35,290 nucleotides of DNA from Fibrobacter sp. (GTDB lineage: Bacteria; Fibrobacterota; Fibrobacteria; Fibrobacterales; Fibrobacteraceae), in NCBI GenBank assembly GCA_017642335.1, contig JAGCPF010000034.1, positions 1 to 35,290 of the forward strand, given 5' to 3'. Positions 24,181 through 31,376 of the stretch are shown here, in pieces. The notes beneath the pieces were generated by a model, which saw only the letters and a program-made list of their open reading frames with translations, was not told the origin of the DNA and did not search any database. The position numbers and the translations under genes are program-made. The stretch's first letter is position 1. Every line of letters begins with the position of its first letter.

Positions 24181-25206
24181 ATGCACAATAAACGCGTGAT
24201 TTTTCTTTTAATCCTGTGTCTTGCGACATTGTTTTTTGCGATTCGCGAGATTAAGGATATTTCCGAGCAGAATGCCGAAATAGAACAGCACAATTCCCTA
24301 GTGACGGAGGCGAGCGATTGCCTTGCTTCGGGGGACTGGAAATGCGCCGAGAAGAACATACGCGCCCTGCTTGCAGAGACACCGAACGATACGAATTTGC
24401 AACTGCATTTGGCTGGAATCTTGTTCGAGCAGGAACGGTATGAGGAATGTATCCGCTATGTGGATTCGCTGCAACGTGACAGAGATGATTTCAAAGTGCT
24501 CAAGGAAAAATCCCAGACAATCATGCGCGAGATGCGCGAACTCAAGCTGGAATCCTCGGACCATTTCCGCCTGGAATTCGAGGGGACCCCGGCCTTGAAC
24601 GATATTCTCGAGGCGCTGAGCGTTCTTGAGGTGGCGTACGATTCCCTGTGTAGGCTTTTCGACTTCAGGCCGGCGAACAAGATGGGACTGGTGCTCTATC
24701 AATCCTCGGAATACCAGGGCACGGGTCCGCGACCCGACTGGGTCGGGGCCGTCTTCGACGGCAAATTGCGCGTCCCGGTCAACGTGATGCAGTACCGCGA
24801 AGTGTACCGCCCGATGCTTTTCCATGAACTCACCCACGCCTTTGTCCGCGCAATGACCCGCGCCAAGGTCCCGCTTTGGCTGAACGAGGGAATCGCGCAG
24901 GTTGTCGACGCCTCGCGCAACGACAAGCCGCGGCCCGAAGGGCCCGTCCCGGATTTGGAAATGCTGACGCAACCGTTCGTGAACCAGGAAAATTCCGAAG
25001 TCGCTGTAAGGCTCTATTGGTATTCGCAAAAAATGGTGGAGGCGTTGCTGTACCGCGACGGTGTTACCCGTGGTGATGACCGTGTGGTCGAGTCGGTCCG
25101 CAAGTTGCGCGCCTGCGTCCAGGATTTGTACACGCTCGGGACTGACGGTGCGCTGAAAAAACATTACGGCCTGACGGCGGCACAGGTGCTGGACCAGGTG
25201 AGGTAG
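24181..25206 (+). CDS. membrane-anchored TPR / gluzincin (peptidase MA-like) metallopeptidase
   Basis: 341 residues. An N-terminal hydrophobic helix (RVIFLLILCLATLFFAI) acts as signal or anchor. Residues about 45-110 look like TPR helices (LASGDWKCAEKNIRALLAETPNDTNLQ, then FEQERYEECIRYVDSLQ). The zinc site is HELTH at 215-219 followed by WLNEGIAQ with Glu236, the HExxH..E pattern of peptidase MA-type gluzincins. Position downstream of TPRs is typical of periplasmic proteins of this type; the substrate is unknown. The asparaginase gene begins eight bases after its stop, so the two are probably co-transcribed. GGA lies about ten bases before the start. Confidence 0.82.
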   Translation: MHNKRVIFLLILCLATLFFAIREIKDISEQNAEIEQHNSLVTEASDCLASGDWKCAEKNIRALLAETPNDTNLQLHLAGILFEQERYEECIRYVDSLQRDRDDFKVLKEKSQTIMREMRELKLESSDHFRLEFEGTPALNDILEALSVLEVAYDSLCRLFDFRPANKMGLVLYQSSEYQGTGPRPDWVGAVFDGKLRVPVNVMQYREVYRPMLFHELTHAFVRAMTRAKVPLWLNEGIAQVVDASRNDKPRPEGPVPDLEMLTQPFVNQENSEVAVRLYWYSQKMVEALLYRDGVTRGDDRVVESVRKLRACVQDLYTLGTDGALKKHYGLTAAQVLDQVR

Positions 25207-25214
25207 GGGTGCGT

Positions 25215-26132
25215 ATGAAAAAGATTGTTGTGCTCGCTACAGGTGGGACGATTGCTGGCGTTGGGAAGCCCGGCGAAGATTTGGGCTATCGTCCCGGCAG
25301 CATCTCCGGTGAGGAACTGGTGCAATCGGTTCCGGGGTTGACCGGCATCGCCGACCTTGAGGTGGAGCAGGTGTGCAACATCAACTCCGACGATGTGAAC
25401 TCGGAAATATGGATAGCCCTTGCCAACCGTATCCGGACGGTTTGTGGACGCGGGGATGTCGACGGCATTGTCGTGCTGCACGGGACCGATACGATGGAAG
25501 AGACTGCATTTTTCCTGGACCTCGTGCTGGATGTAGAAAAGCCTGTGGTGCTGACGGGGGCCATGCGACCGGCGACCTCCTTTGCTCCCGATGGTCCGGC
25601 GAACCTGTGTTATGCCGTTGGCCTCGCCGCGGGCTGTAACGGCGCCGCTTGCCGAGGCGTGCGCGTTGCCTTTGCGGGGAAGATGTTCGATGCGCTTCGT
25701 GTCCAGAAGGTCCATGCGAACGACCTGGATGCGTTCGACGCCATCGGCTCGGCATGCGGGAGTGTGCTGCCCAAATTCTCCATTGAAGGCCTTTCTGATT
25801 TGCCCAAAGTCGCCGTGCTGTATTTCCATGCCGATGCGGATTCGGCCTTGCTTGAATTCGCGGCGCAGCGTTTCGCCGGGATTGTCATCGCGGGTGCGGG
25901 AGCGGGGGAATTCAGCAAGGAATGGGCGGATGTTCTTGCCCGTGTGAACGTGCCGGTTGTCGTTGCTTCACGGATTGGGCGTGGAACGGTAATGCCCGAA
26001 GGGCTGCTTGTGCCCGGTACGGTTCCGGCATATTCGCTTCCGCCGCAGAAAGCCGCAGTCCTCTTGCGTCTCGCATTGACGGAAACGCAGGATACCCAAA
26101 AAATCAAGAAGTATTTTGAGGAGTTTGTATGA
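25215..26132 (+). CDS. L-asparaginase (type I/II family)
   Basis: 305 residues. Hydrolyses L-asparagine to aspartate and ammonia. The N-terminal nucleophile block is LATGGTIAG with Thr12; the second block is [16 protein letters not shown] with Thr91 and Asp92; [12 protein letters not shown] completes the signature. I chose ATG 25215 with GGGG five bases upstream; GTG 25209 in frame would add two residues. No signal peptide, so cytoplasmic. It is slightly short for the family (about 330). Its TGA overlaps the dtd ATG (ATGA), indicating coupled translation. Confidence 0.92.
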   Translation: MKKIVVLATGGTIAGVGKPGEDLGYRPGSISGEELVQSVPGLTGIADLEVEQVCNINSDDVNSEIWIALANRIRTVCGRGDVDGIVVLHGTDTMEETAFFLDLVLDVEKPVVLTGAMRPATSFAPDGPANLCYAVGLAAGCNGAACRGVRVAFAGKMFDALRVQKVHANDLDAFDAIGSACGSVLPKFSIEGLSDLPKVAVLYFHADADSALLEFAAQRFAGIVIAGAGAGEFSKEWADVLARVNVPVVVASRIGRGTVMPEGLLVPGTVPAYSLPPQKAAVLLRLALTETQDTQKIKKYFEEFV

Positions 26133-26566
26133 AATTTTTGATCCAGCGAGTTACGCAGGCTGATGTGAAAATTGATGGCGAGGTCGTCGGGAAAATCGAT
26201 GGTCGTGGCTTTTTGGTCCTTGTCGGCGTGGCCGAGACGGATACCCGCGAAATTGCTGACCGGTTTATTCGCAAGATGCTTTCTCTACGCATTTTTGCCG
26301 ACGAAAACGGCAAGACGAACCTCTCCATCAAGGATGTCGGCGGCTCGCTGCTGATTGTCTCGCAATTCACGCTGTACGCTGATTGCCACAAGGGTAACCG
26401 CCCCACGTTCAACGGCGCAGGAAACCCGGAACTGGCAAACGAACTGTACGAATACGTCGTGGAACAGTGCCGGAAGGAGGTCGGTGTCGTGGAAACGGGA
26501 CGCTTTGGTGCCGACATGCAAGTGAGCCTCGTCAACGACGGCCCGTTCACCATCATGCTGGACTAG
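26129..26566 (+). CDS. dtd: D-aminoacyl-tRNA deacylase
   Basis: 145 residues, standard length. DTD removes D-amino acids (and Gly) mischarged on tRNA. The family N-terminus [17 protein letters not shown], the SQFTLYAD motif and the C-terminal NDGPFT motif (the Gly/Pro cross-subunit gate residues) are all present. It is the last gene of an apparent operon with asparaginase and the HELTH peptidase; the functional link between them is not obvious. Confidence 0.96.
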   Translation: MKFLIQRVTQADVKIDGEVVGKIDGRGFLVLVGVAETDTREIADRFIRKMLSLRIFADENGKTNLSIKDVGGSLLIVSQFTLYADCHKGNRPTFNGAGNPELANELYEYVVEQCRKEVGVVETGRFGADMQVSLVNDGPFTIMLD

Positions 26567-26596
26567 GCCACCGCATTGCCTTTCGTGCCGAAATAG

Positions 26597-26602
26597 TATA
26601 TC
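26597..26602 (+). promoter_or_regulatory. TATATC -10-like element for the CAP-domain lipoprotein
   Basis: TATATC lies 26 bases before ATG 26629, with a possible -35 TTGCCT (26576-26581, 15-base spacing). The leader carries AGAGGAG. Confidence 0.45.
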
Positions 26603-26628
26603 TTTAGAGGAAAAAGAGGAGCATGTCT

Positions 26629-27450
26629 ATGAAAAAACGATTTGTTGCGCTGGCTTGCTTGGCCATGCTTGCCGTTGCCTGTTCTTCCGATTCTTCTTCG
26701 AATACTGCTGGGCCGGAAGAGTCCACGGAATCCGTGAGTTCCTCTTCGGATGCAACTCCGGCAAGTTCTTCCGACTCGGTTGAAGTCAAGGCTGATACGG
26801 CTGGGACAAATGTTGACCCCGATGAAGCCGAAGTTGATTCTGCCGATACCGATGAAGAAGACCCCGTTGAAGTCGATGAGCCGGAATCCAGTTCCTCTTC
26901 TTCCAAGAAGCGCACCTCGCGCAGTTCCTCTTCAAAAGCGCGTTCGAGTAGCTCGGCTGTTGTGGCCCCTGCAAGTTCCTCTTCGGCCAAGTCGTCAAGT
27001 TCCGCTGCCGCAGAATCAGGTGATTGGAGGCAGACCTGCCTTGACGTGATCAACGAATATCGTGCGACAGAAAATCTAGGCCCGCTTTCGCTCGCTCCGG
27101 AAGAAAAGCAAACTTGTACCGACAAACAGGCCGCCGATGACCTTGCTGCAGGCAAGGGACATGCCAATTTTGGGGATTGTGGCGAAGGTGCGCAGAATTC
27201 GGGACCGAATGTAGGCATGCGCTACTACCAGACGTACGATGACATTGTCAAGAAATATCTGCAGATGATGTGGGAAGACGAAAAGGCCTTGGTTACGTCG
27301 GGCGAAAGGGATCCCGACAAGGATGAAGACTTTCCGTATATCGGGCACTACTTAAATATGAAGGGCTCGTACAAGACGGTCTCTTGCGGAATTGCCGTCT
27401 CGGATGACGGAAAGACCGGTTGGCTGAATATAGACTTCTACACCCGCTAG
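26629..27450 (+). CDS. poly-Ser-linker lipoprotein with CAP (SCP/PR-1-like) domain
   Basis: 273 residues. I chose ATG 26629 because AGAGGAG is seven bases upstream; ATG 26623 in frame would be too close to it. The lipobox is LAVAC with Cys18. Residues about 19-130 are a Ser/Glu/Asp/Ala-rich linker with SSSS runs. The C-terminal domain begins CLDVINEYRATENLGPLSLAPE and continues GKGHANFGDCGEGAQNSGPN and GHYLNMKGSYKTVSCGIAVSDDG..LNIDFY, matching the CAP superfamily (His in the GHAN context, Glu in the CGEGAQN context). Role of bacterial CAP lipoproteins is mostly unknown. Another lipoprotein gene follows after seven bases. Confidence 0.85.
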   Translation: MKKRFVALACLAMLAVACSSDSSSNTAGPEESTESVSSSSDATPASSSDSVEVKADTAGTNVDPDEAEVDSADTDEEDPVEVDEPESSSSSSKKRTSRSSSSKARSSSSAVVAPASSSSAKSSSSAAAESGDWRQTCLDVINEYRATENLGPLSLAPEEKQTCTDKQAADDLAAGKGHANFGDCGEGAQNSGPNVGMRYYQTYDDIVKKYLQMMWEDEKALVTSGERDPDKDEDFPYIGHYLNMKGSYKTVSCGIAVSDDGKTGWLNIDFYTR

Positions 27451-27457
27451 GCTTGCT

Positions 27458-28294
27458 ATGAATCTCCGTGCTTTTTTTGCTTTGACTATGTTGTCCTTTC
27501 TTGTGGGCTGTGCCGGTTCAGTCGGCCCCGGTCCCGGCGCGGGTGACAATTCCGGAATGATGGATGGTCCGTGCAACGAGTGCGGCACGCAGGGAGATAT
27601 CAAGCTCAAGATTTCGAATGAGGTTGCCTATCGCGAATGGAATCCCGCCGCCTATGGGCGCCTTGATTCCAATGCCGTGGTGGGTGTTTTCCAGACGCTC
27701 AAGGTGACTGCCAAGCGCCCCGAGAAATGCAAGATGTGCCATAGCTTCAGTGCCGATGCGCTTGATTTTGACTTGGCGCATATTGAAGATTCCCTGTTCG
27801 CGAAGGCTTTCCCCAAGATGAAACGTGAATTGATGCTGCCCGGAATGCGCCTCCCCGAAGAGGATTCGCTGTACATCGATACGTTGTCCAGGCATATTCT
27901 CGCATCGAAAATTGCCGATGGAAAAACGCTGGCGAGCTTTGAACCGTGGGAAGGCCGCGACGGCATTGAACAGACGTTTGTCCGCGAGATTCCTCCCCAG
28001 TTCAAAAATTTTATGAACAACATAGCTTCGCGTTATGGAATTCGCTATGCATCGATTCCGATTGTGCTGGAAGTCGAGATGGACCCCAAGTTGGGCAAGA
28101 GTGGTGGATACACATGGAAAATTGTCTGGTCGTTGTGGGATATGCGTTATGGCGAACTAGTTTTCTTGACGTATTCCTCTTTTGTGGCAGAGACGACGAG
28201 CCGTGTGGCTCCCGAGAAGGAATGGTCGGTGCCTTTTGCCCCGCGCCTGTGGAAGATGTTCAGCACGGACCTGAGCAAACTGGAAAATCACTAA
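27458..28294 (+). CDS. lipoprotein of unknown function with CxxC and CxxCH motifs
   Basis: 278 residues. Signal MNLRAFFALTMLSFLVGC, lipobox Cys18, followed by a Gly/Pro linker. Cys39-NE-Cys42 and Cys91-KM-Cys94-His95 are the only obvious motifs; the second fits the c-type haem-binding pattern CxxCH, but one isolated match is weak evidence and a disulphide or metal site is as likely. The C-terminal half has a VEVEMDPKLGKSGGYTWKIVW segment and a beta-rich end. Seven bases separate it from the CAP lipoprotein stop and no ribosome binding site is clear, so it is probably translated from a shared mRNA. Family not recognised. Confidence 0.72.
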   Translation: MNLRAFFALTMLSFLVGCAGSVGPGPGAGDNSGMMDGPCNECGTQGDIKLKISNEVAYREWNPAAYGRLDSNAVVGVFQTLKVTAKRPEKCKMCHSFSADALDFDLAHIEDSLFAKAFPKMKRELMLPGMRLPEEDSLYIDTLSRHILASKIADGKTLASFEPWEGRDGIEQTFVREIPPQFKNFMNNIASRYGIRYASIPIVLEVEMDPKLGKSGGYTWKIVWSLWDMRYGELVFLTYSSFVAETTSRVAPEKEWSVPFAPRLWKMFSTDLSKLENH

Positions 28295-28298
28295 TTGA

Positions 28299-28389
28299 GC
28301 GATGAGGCTCCAGGTGCGAGGTTCCAGGCTCGAGGAGTTAGCAATGAGCGGTGAACTATGAGGTATGAGTTACTAGTTCTGAGTTACAC
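28299..28389 (+). repeat. long degenerate heptanucleotide array (13 units)
   Basis: Starting four bases after the stop at 28294, 13 in-phase units of seven run GCGATGA, GGCTCCA, GGTGCGA, GGTTCCA, GGCTCGA, GGAGTTA, GCAATGA, GCGGTGA, ACTATGA, GGTATGA, GTTACTA, GTTCTGA, GTTACAC. Nearly all begin with G and end with A. GGCTCGA recurs in the array at 17382, and GTTAGCRRTGAGCGRTGA is shared with the array at 35086. Confidence 0.8.
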
Positions 28390-28413
28390 CTTCGGCTAGG
28401 ATGTTTTTATTTT

Positions 28414-28476
28414 TCGTCTCTCGTCTGTAGGCCCGTAGGGCCGTTCTCTCGTCTAACATCTCACACTTTACATTTC
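28414..28476 (-). repeat. inverted-orientation heptanucleotide array upstream of psd
   Basis: Nine units of seven on the + strand: TCGTCTC, TCGTCTG, TAGGCCC, GTAGGGC, CGTTCTC, TCGTCTA, ACATCTC, ACACTTT, ACATTTC. The complement gives GAGACGA-like units similar to the other arrays. CTCTCGTCT occurs at 28418 and 28446, exactly four periods apart, flanking a GGCCC-gta-GGGCC hairpin (28430-28442). Confidence 0.6.
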
Positions 28477-28482
28477 TATATT
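28477..28482 (+). promoter_or_regulatory. TATATT -10-like element, 7 nt before psd ATG
   Basis: TATATT is followed by CTCCTTC and the psd ATG. There is no Shine-Dalgarno, so a leaderless mRNA is suggested. The element immediately follows the heptanucleotide array. Confidence 0.45.
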
Positions 28483-28489
28483 CTCCTTC

Positions 28490-29344
28490 ATGAATACCCC
28501 CTTCTACGTTTTTATGAAACTCCTGCCGAAGAATGCGGCTAGCCGCGCTTTCGGTGCGTTCACCCGGCTCAATATTCCTCCGTTTACTCGCTGGGCACGT
28601 TCGGCGTTTGCTCGTTACTACAAGTTGAACATGGCCGAATCGGAATACCCGTTGAGCCATTACAAGAATATCGGGGAACTGTTTATCCGCAGGCTCAAAC
28701 CCGGTGCGCGCATTATCGATAATGCCGAAGTCGTGAGTCCGGTCGATGGTGTGCTTTCGCAGACGGGTACGTTTGACGGTGGAATGCAAACGCTTATCCA
28801 GACGAAGGGCAAGCTTTACGAACTCAAGGATTTGCTTCGCGACGACGAAATGGCGACCCGTTTCGATGGTGGCGCCTTTGCAACAATTTATCTTGCACCG
28901 TTCAACTACCACCGCATCCATAGCCCGGTCAAGGGCGACTTGGTCGATGCCAGCTATTGCCCCGGAACGCTTTGGCCGGTAAATGCCGGAAGCGTCGAAC
29001 GCGTGGAAGGTCTGTTCTGCATCAACGAACGCCTGACGAGCCATATCCGCTTGCAGGACGGTTCTGAAATTTTGGTCGTGAAGGTCGGCGCGACGAACGT
29101 GGGCCGCATCGGTGTCGTGTATTCCGACGACCTGCTTGTGAATGCTGGAAAATTGGACCGTAGCAAGAAGCGCCTGGACTGGCAGCCGGCCAGCAACTTC
29201 CATTTTGAAAAAGGCGATGAACTGGGCCGGTTCGAAATGGGCAGTACGGTTATCCTTATCGTCGACAAAAAAATTCGCGAACGCCATCCGAACCTGTTCA
29301 AGAGCCGTCTAGGCAAGGCTGTCAAGGTCGGCGAAGCGCTTTAA
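28490..29344 (+). CDS. psd: phosphatidylserine decarboxylase proenzyme
   Basis: 284 residues. Inner-membrane enzyme making phosphatidylethanolamine from phosphatidylserine with a pyruvoyl cofactor. The SPVDG motif, YHRIHSP, and the self-cleavage site FEMGSTVILI (Gly251-Ser252, variant of LGST) are present; cleavage would give an alpha chain of 33 residues. The N-terminus aligns with the family start. The next gene starts 16 bases downstream, so psd heads a likely three-gene operon. Note the absence of a visible ribosome binding site. Confidence 0.95.
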   Translation: MNTPFYVFMKLLPKNAASRAFGAFTRLNIPPFTRWARSAFARYYKLNMAESEYPLSHYKNIGELFIRRLKPGARIIDNAEVVSPVDGVLSQTGTFDGGMQTLIQTKGKLYELKDLLRDDEMATRFDGGAFATIYLAPFNYHRIHSPVKGDLVDASYCPGTLWPVNAGSVERVEGLFCINERLTSHIRLQDGSEILVVKVGATNVGRIGVVYSDDLLVNAGKLDRSKKRLDWQPASNFHFEKGDELGRFEMGSTVILIVDKKIRERHPNLFKSRLGKAVKVGEAL

Positions 29345-29360
29345 TGTTTGGCGGTAGGGG

Positions 29361-30194
29361 ATGAAGCTTGTAGAAAACTTTGTGCGCGATGAGCCGGCGG
29401 TTTTCGAAGCGACACGGAAGTTTGTTTCTATGTTCGCTTCTGTGCCCGATCCGGTGGTGCATGTGGCACAGCGGGCAAAAACCCCTACAGCGAAAATTGC
29501 CTGGACCATCCTTGGGACCACCTTGTTCCAAAGCCGGAGCTATACCGAAATTTCGCTGTTGCTGAATGCTTTGTTCGACGCATTCCCCGACGAAAAACTT
29601 TGGACGTTGCCTGTTCCCGTGGCTGCGAAAATCGAGGGCGTTGCCGAAGGTGTATTCGGCTGCCGACACTGGACTTTATTTAAACACCTTTCCGGCATTT
29701 TCTGGAGTGTGGGCATGTTCGTTCGCCATCATGGTTGCGACCTTGTTGCTTGGCTTGCAAGCCGCACACCCGAAGAAGTCTGGCGCGATCTGGGCGAGGT
29801 CTACTTTATGGGCAAGGGCAATCCGCGCCCGAAGGCCTGCGCCGCATTCTACCGCATGGTCGCCTCCGAGCCGCTGGGGCTTGGCATGCAGTGCGTTCCT
29901 TCGAAAAAAATGCCGCCGCTGCCGCTCACCATGGGGGCTCGCCGCTATCTGGCTTTCCTCGGCCCCGCCAAGGATGCTGACTTTTCGGAAATGGAGCCGA
30001 AACGGAAACAGGAACTCGCGAACGCGCTGTTCTGTACGCTCAATCCAAGCCGTCCTTACGATGCGGCCCATGCGCTACAGTTCTACCTAGAACAAGGAAG
30101 TGAAGATTTTATCTGCCGCGAATGGACGCATTCATGTGTGAATTGCCCTCTGTTTGAATTTTGTGGCTATGCCGACAACGGGAGCCGAAAATGA
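29361..30194 (+). CDS. endonuclease-III-like protein with [4Fe-4S] Cys cluster, divergent HhH-GPD relative
   Basis: 277 residues. The C-terminus has Cys252-x6-Cys259-x2-Cys262-x5-Cys268 (CREWTHSCVNCPLFEFC), exactly the spacing of the endonuclease III/MutY iron-sulphur cluster. WTILGTTLFQSRSYTEISLLLNALFDAFPD (29505-29594) resembles the helical start of HhH-GPD glycosylases. Where a helix-hairpin-helix with catalytic Lys and a later VDTH Asp are expected, the protein has FMGKGNPRPKACAAFYRM and no clear VDTH, so the catalytic pair is uncertain. It may be a DNA glycosylase-fold protein with altered or lost chemistry. GTAGGGG is close to the ATG. The following lipoprotein start overlaps its stop (ATGA). 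Confidence 0.7.
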   Translation: MKLVENFVRDEPAVFEATRKFVSMFASVPDPVVHVAQRAKTPTAKIAWTILGTTLFQSRSYTEISLLLNALFDAFPDEKLWTLPVPVAAKIEGVAEGVFGCRHWTLFKHLSGIFWSVGMFVRHHGCDLVAWLASRTPEEVWRDLGEVYFMGKGNPRPKACAAFYRMVASEPLGLGMQCVPSKKMPPLPLTMGARRYLAFLGPAKDADFSEMEPKRKQELANALFCTLNPSRPYDAAHALQFYLEQGSEDFICREWTHSCVNCPLFEFCGYADNGSRK

Positions 30195-31027
30195 AGTTCG
30201 TCTGTAAATGCTTGCTGATGGTTGTTGTCGCGATGGGGCTTGTTGCTTGTAATCGCACGAAGCCCGAGAAACCGGTGAACTACTCAAAAATAATGTACAA
30301 GAATGTCACCCCGTTTGCGCATTCTGTCAATCCTTCTGTCGCGTCTTATAACATCCCGGCGCTCAAGCGGGTTATCGACCTGAGCTACCTGGTTTCTCCT
30401 GGCGACACGTTGAATGTCCATATCCTCGAGTTCAAGAGCGACGTGTACGCCATGGACCACTACATGAATAGCGGCAAGTTCCAGGGGATTACGCCGATTC
30501 TGAGGGGTGAACATCTGGAGCAGAGCATCCGTGCCGATTGCCACATATTCATCTTTAGCCACGACAGTTTCCGCCAGTACGAACGCAGCGACCTCGAAAC
30601 CTTTGTTCGGCATTTCCCGGGATACCGCGGTGGTTTCCCGCAAGAATTCTTGAGCCTTCCGTTCGATTTCCGTGAGGCCGGTCGCACATCGATACAGACA
30701 AAATATTTTATGGGAGTCAAGGCCTTTTTCCCGGTGCTTGTACAAAGTTACAGGAATGCAGACCTCCGTTGGAATGTCGCCCGTAGCTGGGAACAGGTGG
30801 AGGAACCTGATTTTGATTCCTGGGCGATGCTGCTGACGAAGGTTGAACCGGACGGGATTGAACCGGAAAGCGATGTCGTATACTTCGATGCGGGCAATAA
30901 TGCCAACGGGATGGCCCAGCAGCTGGCTGGCGGCCGTGTGGCCGTAGTCTGGGGCTATCTCTCGTGGGCTGATTTGGCCAAAAAGTTCAAAACGGCCAGC
31001 GACCGCATCTACGAAGCGAGATTTTAG
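30191..31027 (+). CDS. lipoprotein, unknown function
   Basis: 278 residues. I chose ATG 30191, overlapping the upstream stop as ATGA and preceded by GGGAG; it gives a lipoprotein signal MKFVCKCLLMVVVAMGLVAC with lipobox Cys20. The open frame extends ten codons further up but without signal character. The mature part is an alpha/beta protein with PGYRGGFPQEFLSLPFDFREAGRTS and a terminal GGRVAVVWGYLSWADLAKKF; no catalytic motif is recognised (a DUF6599-type protein is one possibility, weakly held). Third gene after psd and the FeS protein. Confidence 0.74.
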   Translation: MKFVCKCLLMVVVAMGLVACNRTKPEKPVNYSKIMYKNVTPFAHSVNPSVASYNIPALKRVIDLSYLVSPGDTLNVHILEFKSDVYAMDHYMNSGKFQGITPILRGEHLEQSIRADCHIFIFSHDSFRQYERSDLETFVRHFPGYRGGFPQEFLSLPFDFREAGRTSIQTKYFMGVKAFFPVLVQSYRNADLRWNVARSWEQVEEPDFDSWAMLLTKVEPDGIEPESDVVYFDAGNNANGMAQQLAGGRVAVVWGYLSWADLAKKFKTASDRIYEARF

Positions 31028-31028
31028 T

Positions 31029-31034
31029 TATATT
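31029..31034 (+). promoter_or_regulatory. TATATT -10-like element, 6 nt before the GerW-like gene
   Basis: TATATT lies exactly six bases before ATG 31041, without a Shine-Dalgarno: a leaderless arrangement matching uvrA and the 705 gene. Confidence 0.45.
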
Positions 31035-31040
31035 AAAGTC

Positions 31041-31376
31041 ATGGCTATTGAAAAACTTGCAGAAACTCTTTTGGAAAAGCTCCGTTTCATTACCCAGGCG
31101 GAGACGGTCATCGGAAAACCCATCCAGGCGGGAGAATCGACGATTGTTCCCGTGAGCCGAGTCTCGGTGGGTTTCGGTTTCGGTGGTCACCAGTCCAAGG
31201 GCGACACGTCCGCCTCCGGTGGTGGTGCTTCCGTGGAACCGGTGGCGTTCCTCGTCATCAAGGGTGACGACGTGCGCATTATGCCCATCAGCAAGGATAG
31301 CTCGCTTGTCGGGAAGGTCATGGACATCGTGCCCGACGTAGTGAACAAGTTCAGTTCTAAGAAATCCGACACCTAG
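31041..31376 (+). CDS. GerW/YtfJ-family protein
   Basis: 111 residues. MAIEKLAETLLEKLRFITQAETVIGKPIQAGESTIVPVSRVSVGFGFGG followed by a Gly/Ser-rich turn, ASVEPVAFLVIKGDDVRIMPI, is the pattern of the spore-germination GerW / YtfJ family (PF09579). The family also occurs in non-sporulating bacteria, where its role is unknown; a cytoplasmic location fits the lack of a signal. Its TAG stop lies inside CTAG, the same four bases that give the stop of the convergent expansin-like gene. Confidence 0.88.
   Translation: MAIEKLAETLLEKLRFITQAETVIGKPIQAGESTIVPVSRVSVGFGFGGHQSKGDTSASGGGASVEPVAFLVIKGDDVRIMPISKDSSLVGKVMDIVPDVVNKFSSKKSDT

Noticed and set aside
25209..25214. GTG start for the asparaginase
   Set aside because: ATG 25215 has better spacing to the GGGG; the alternative adds only two residues.
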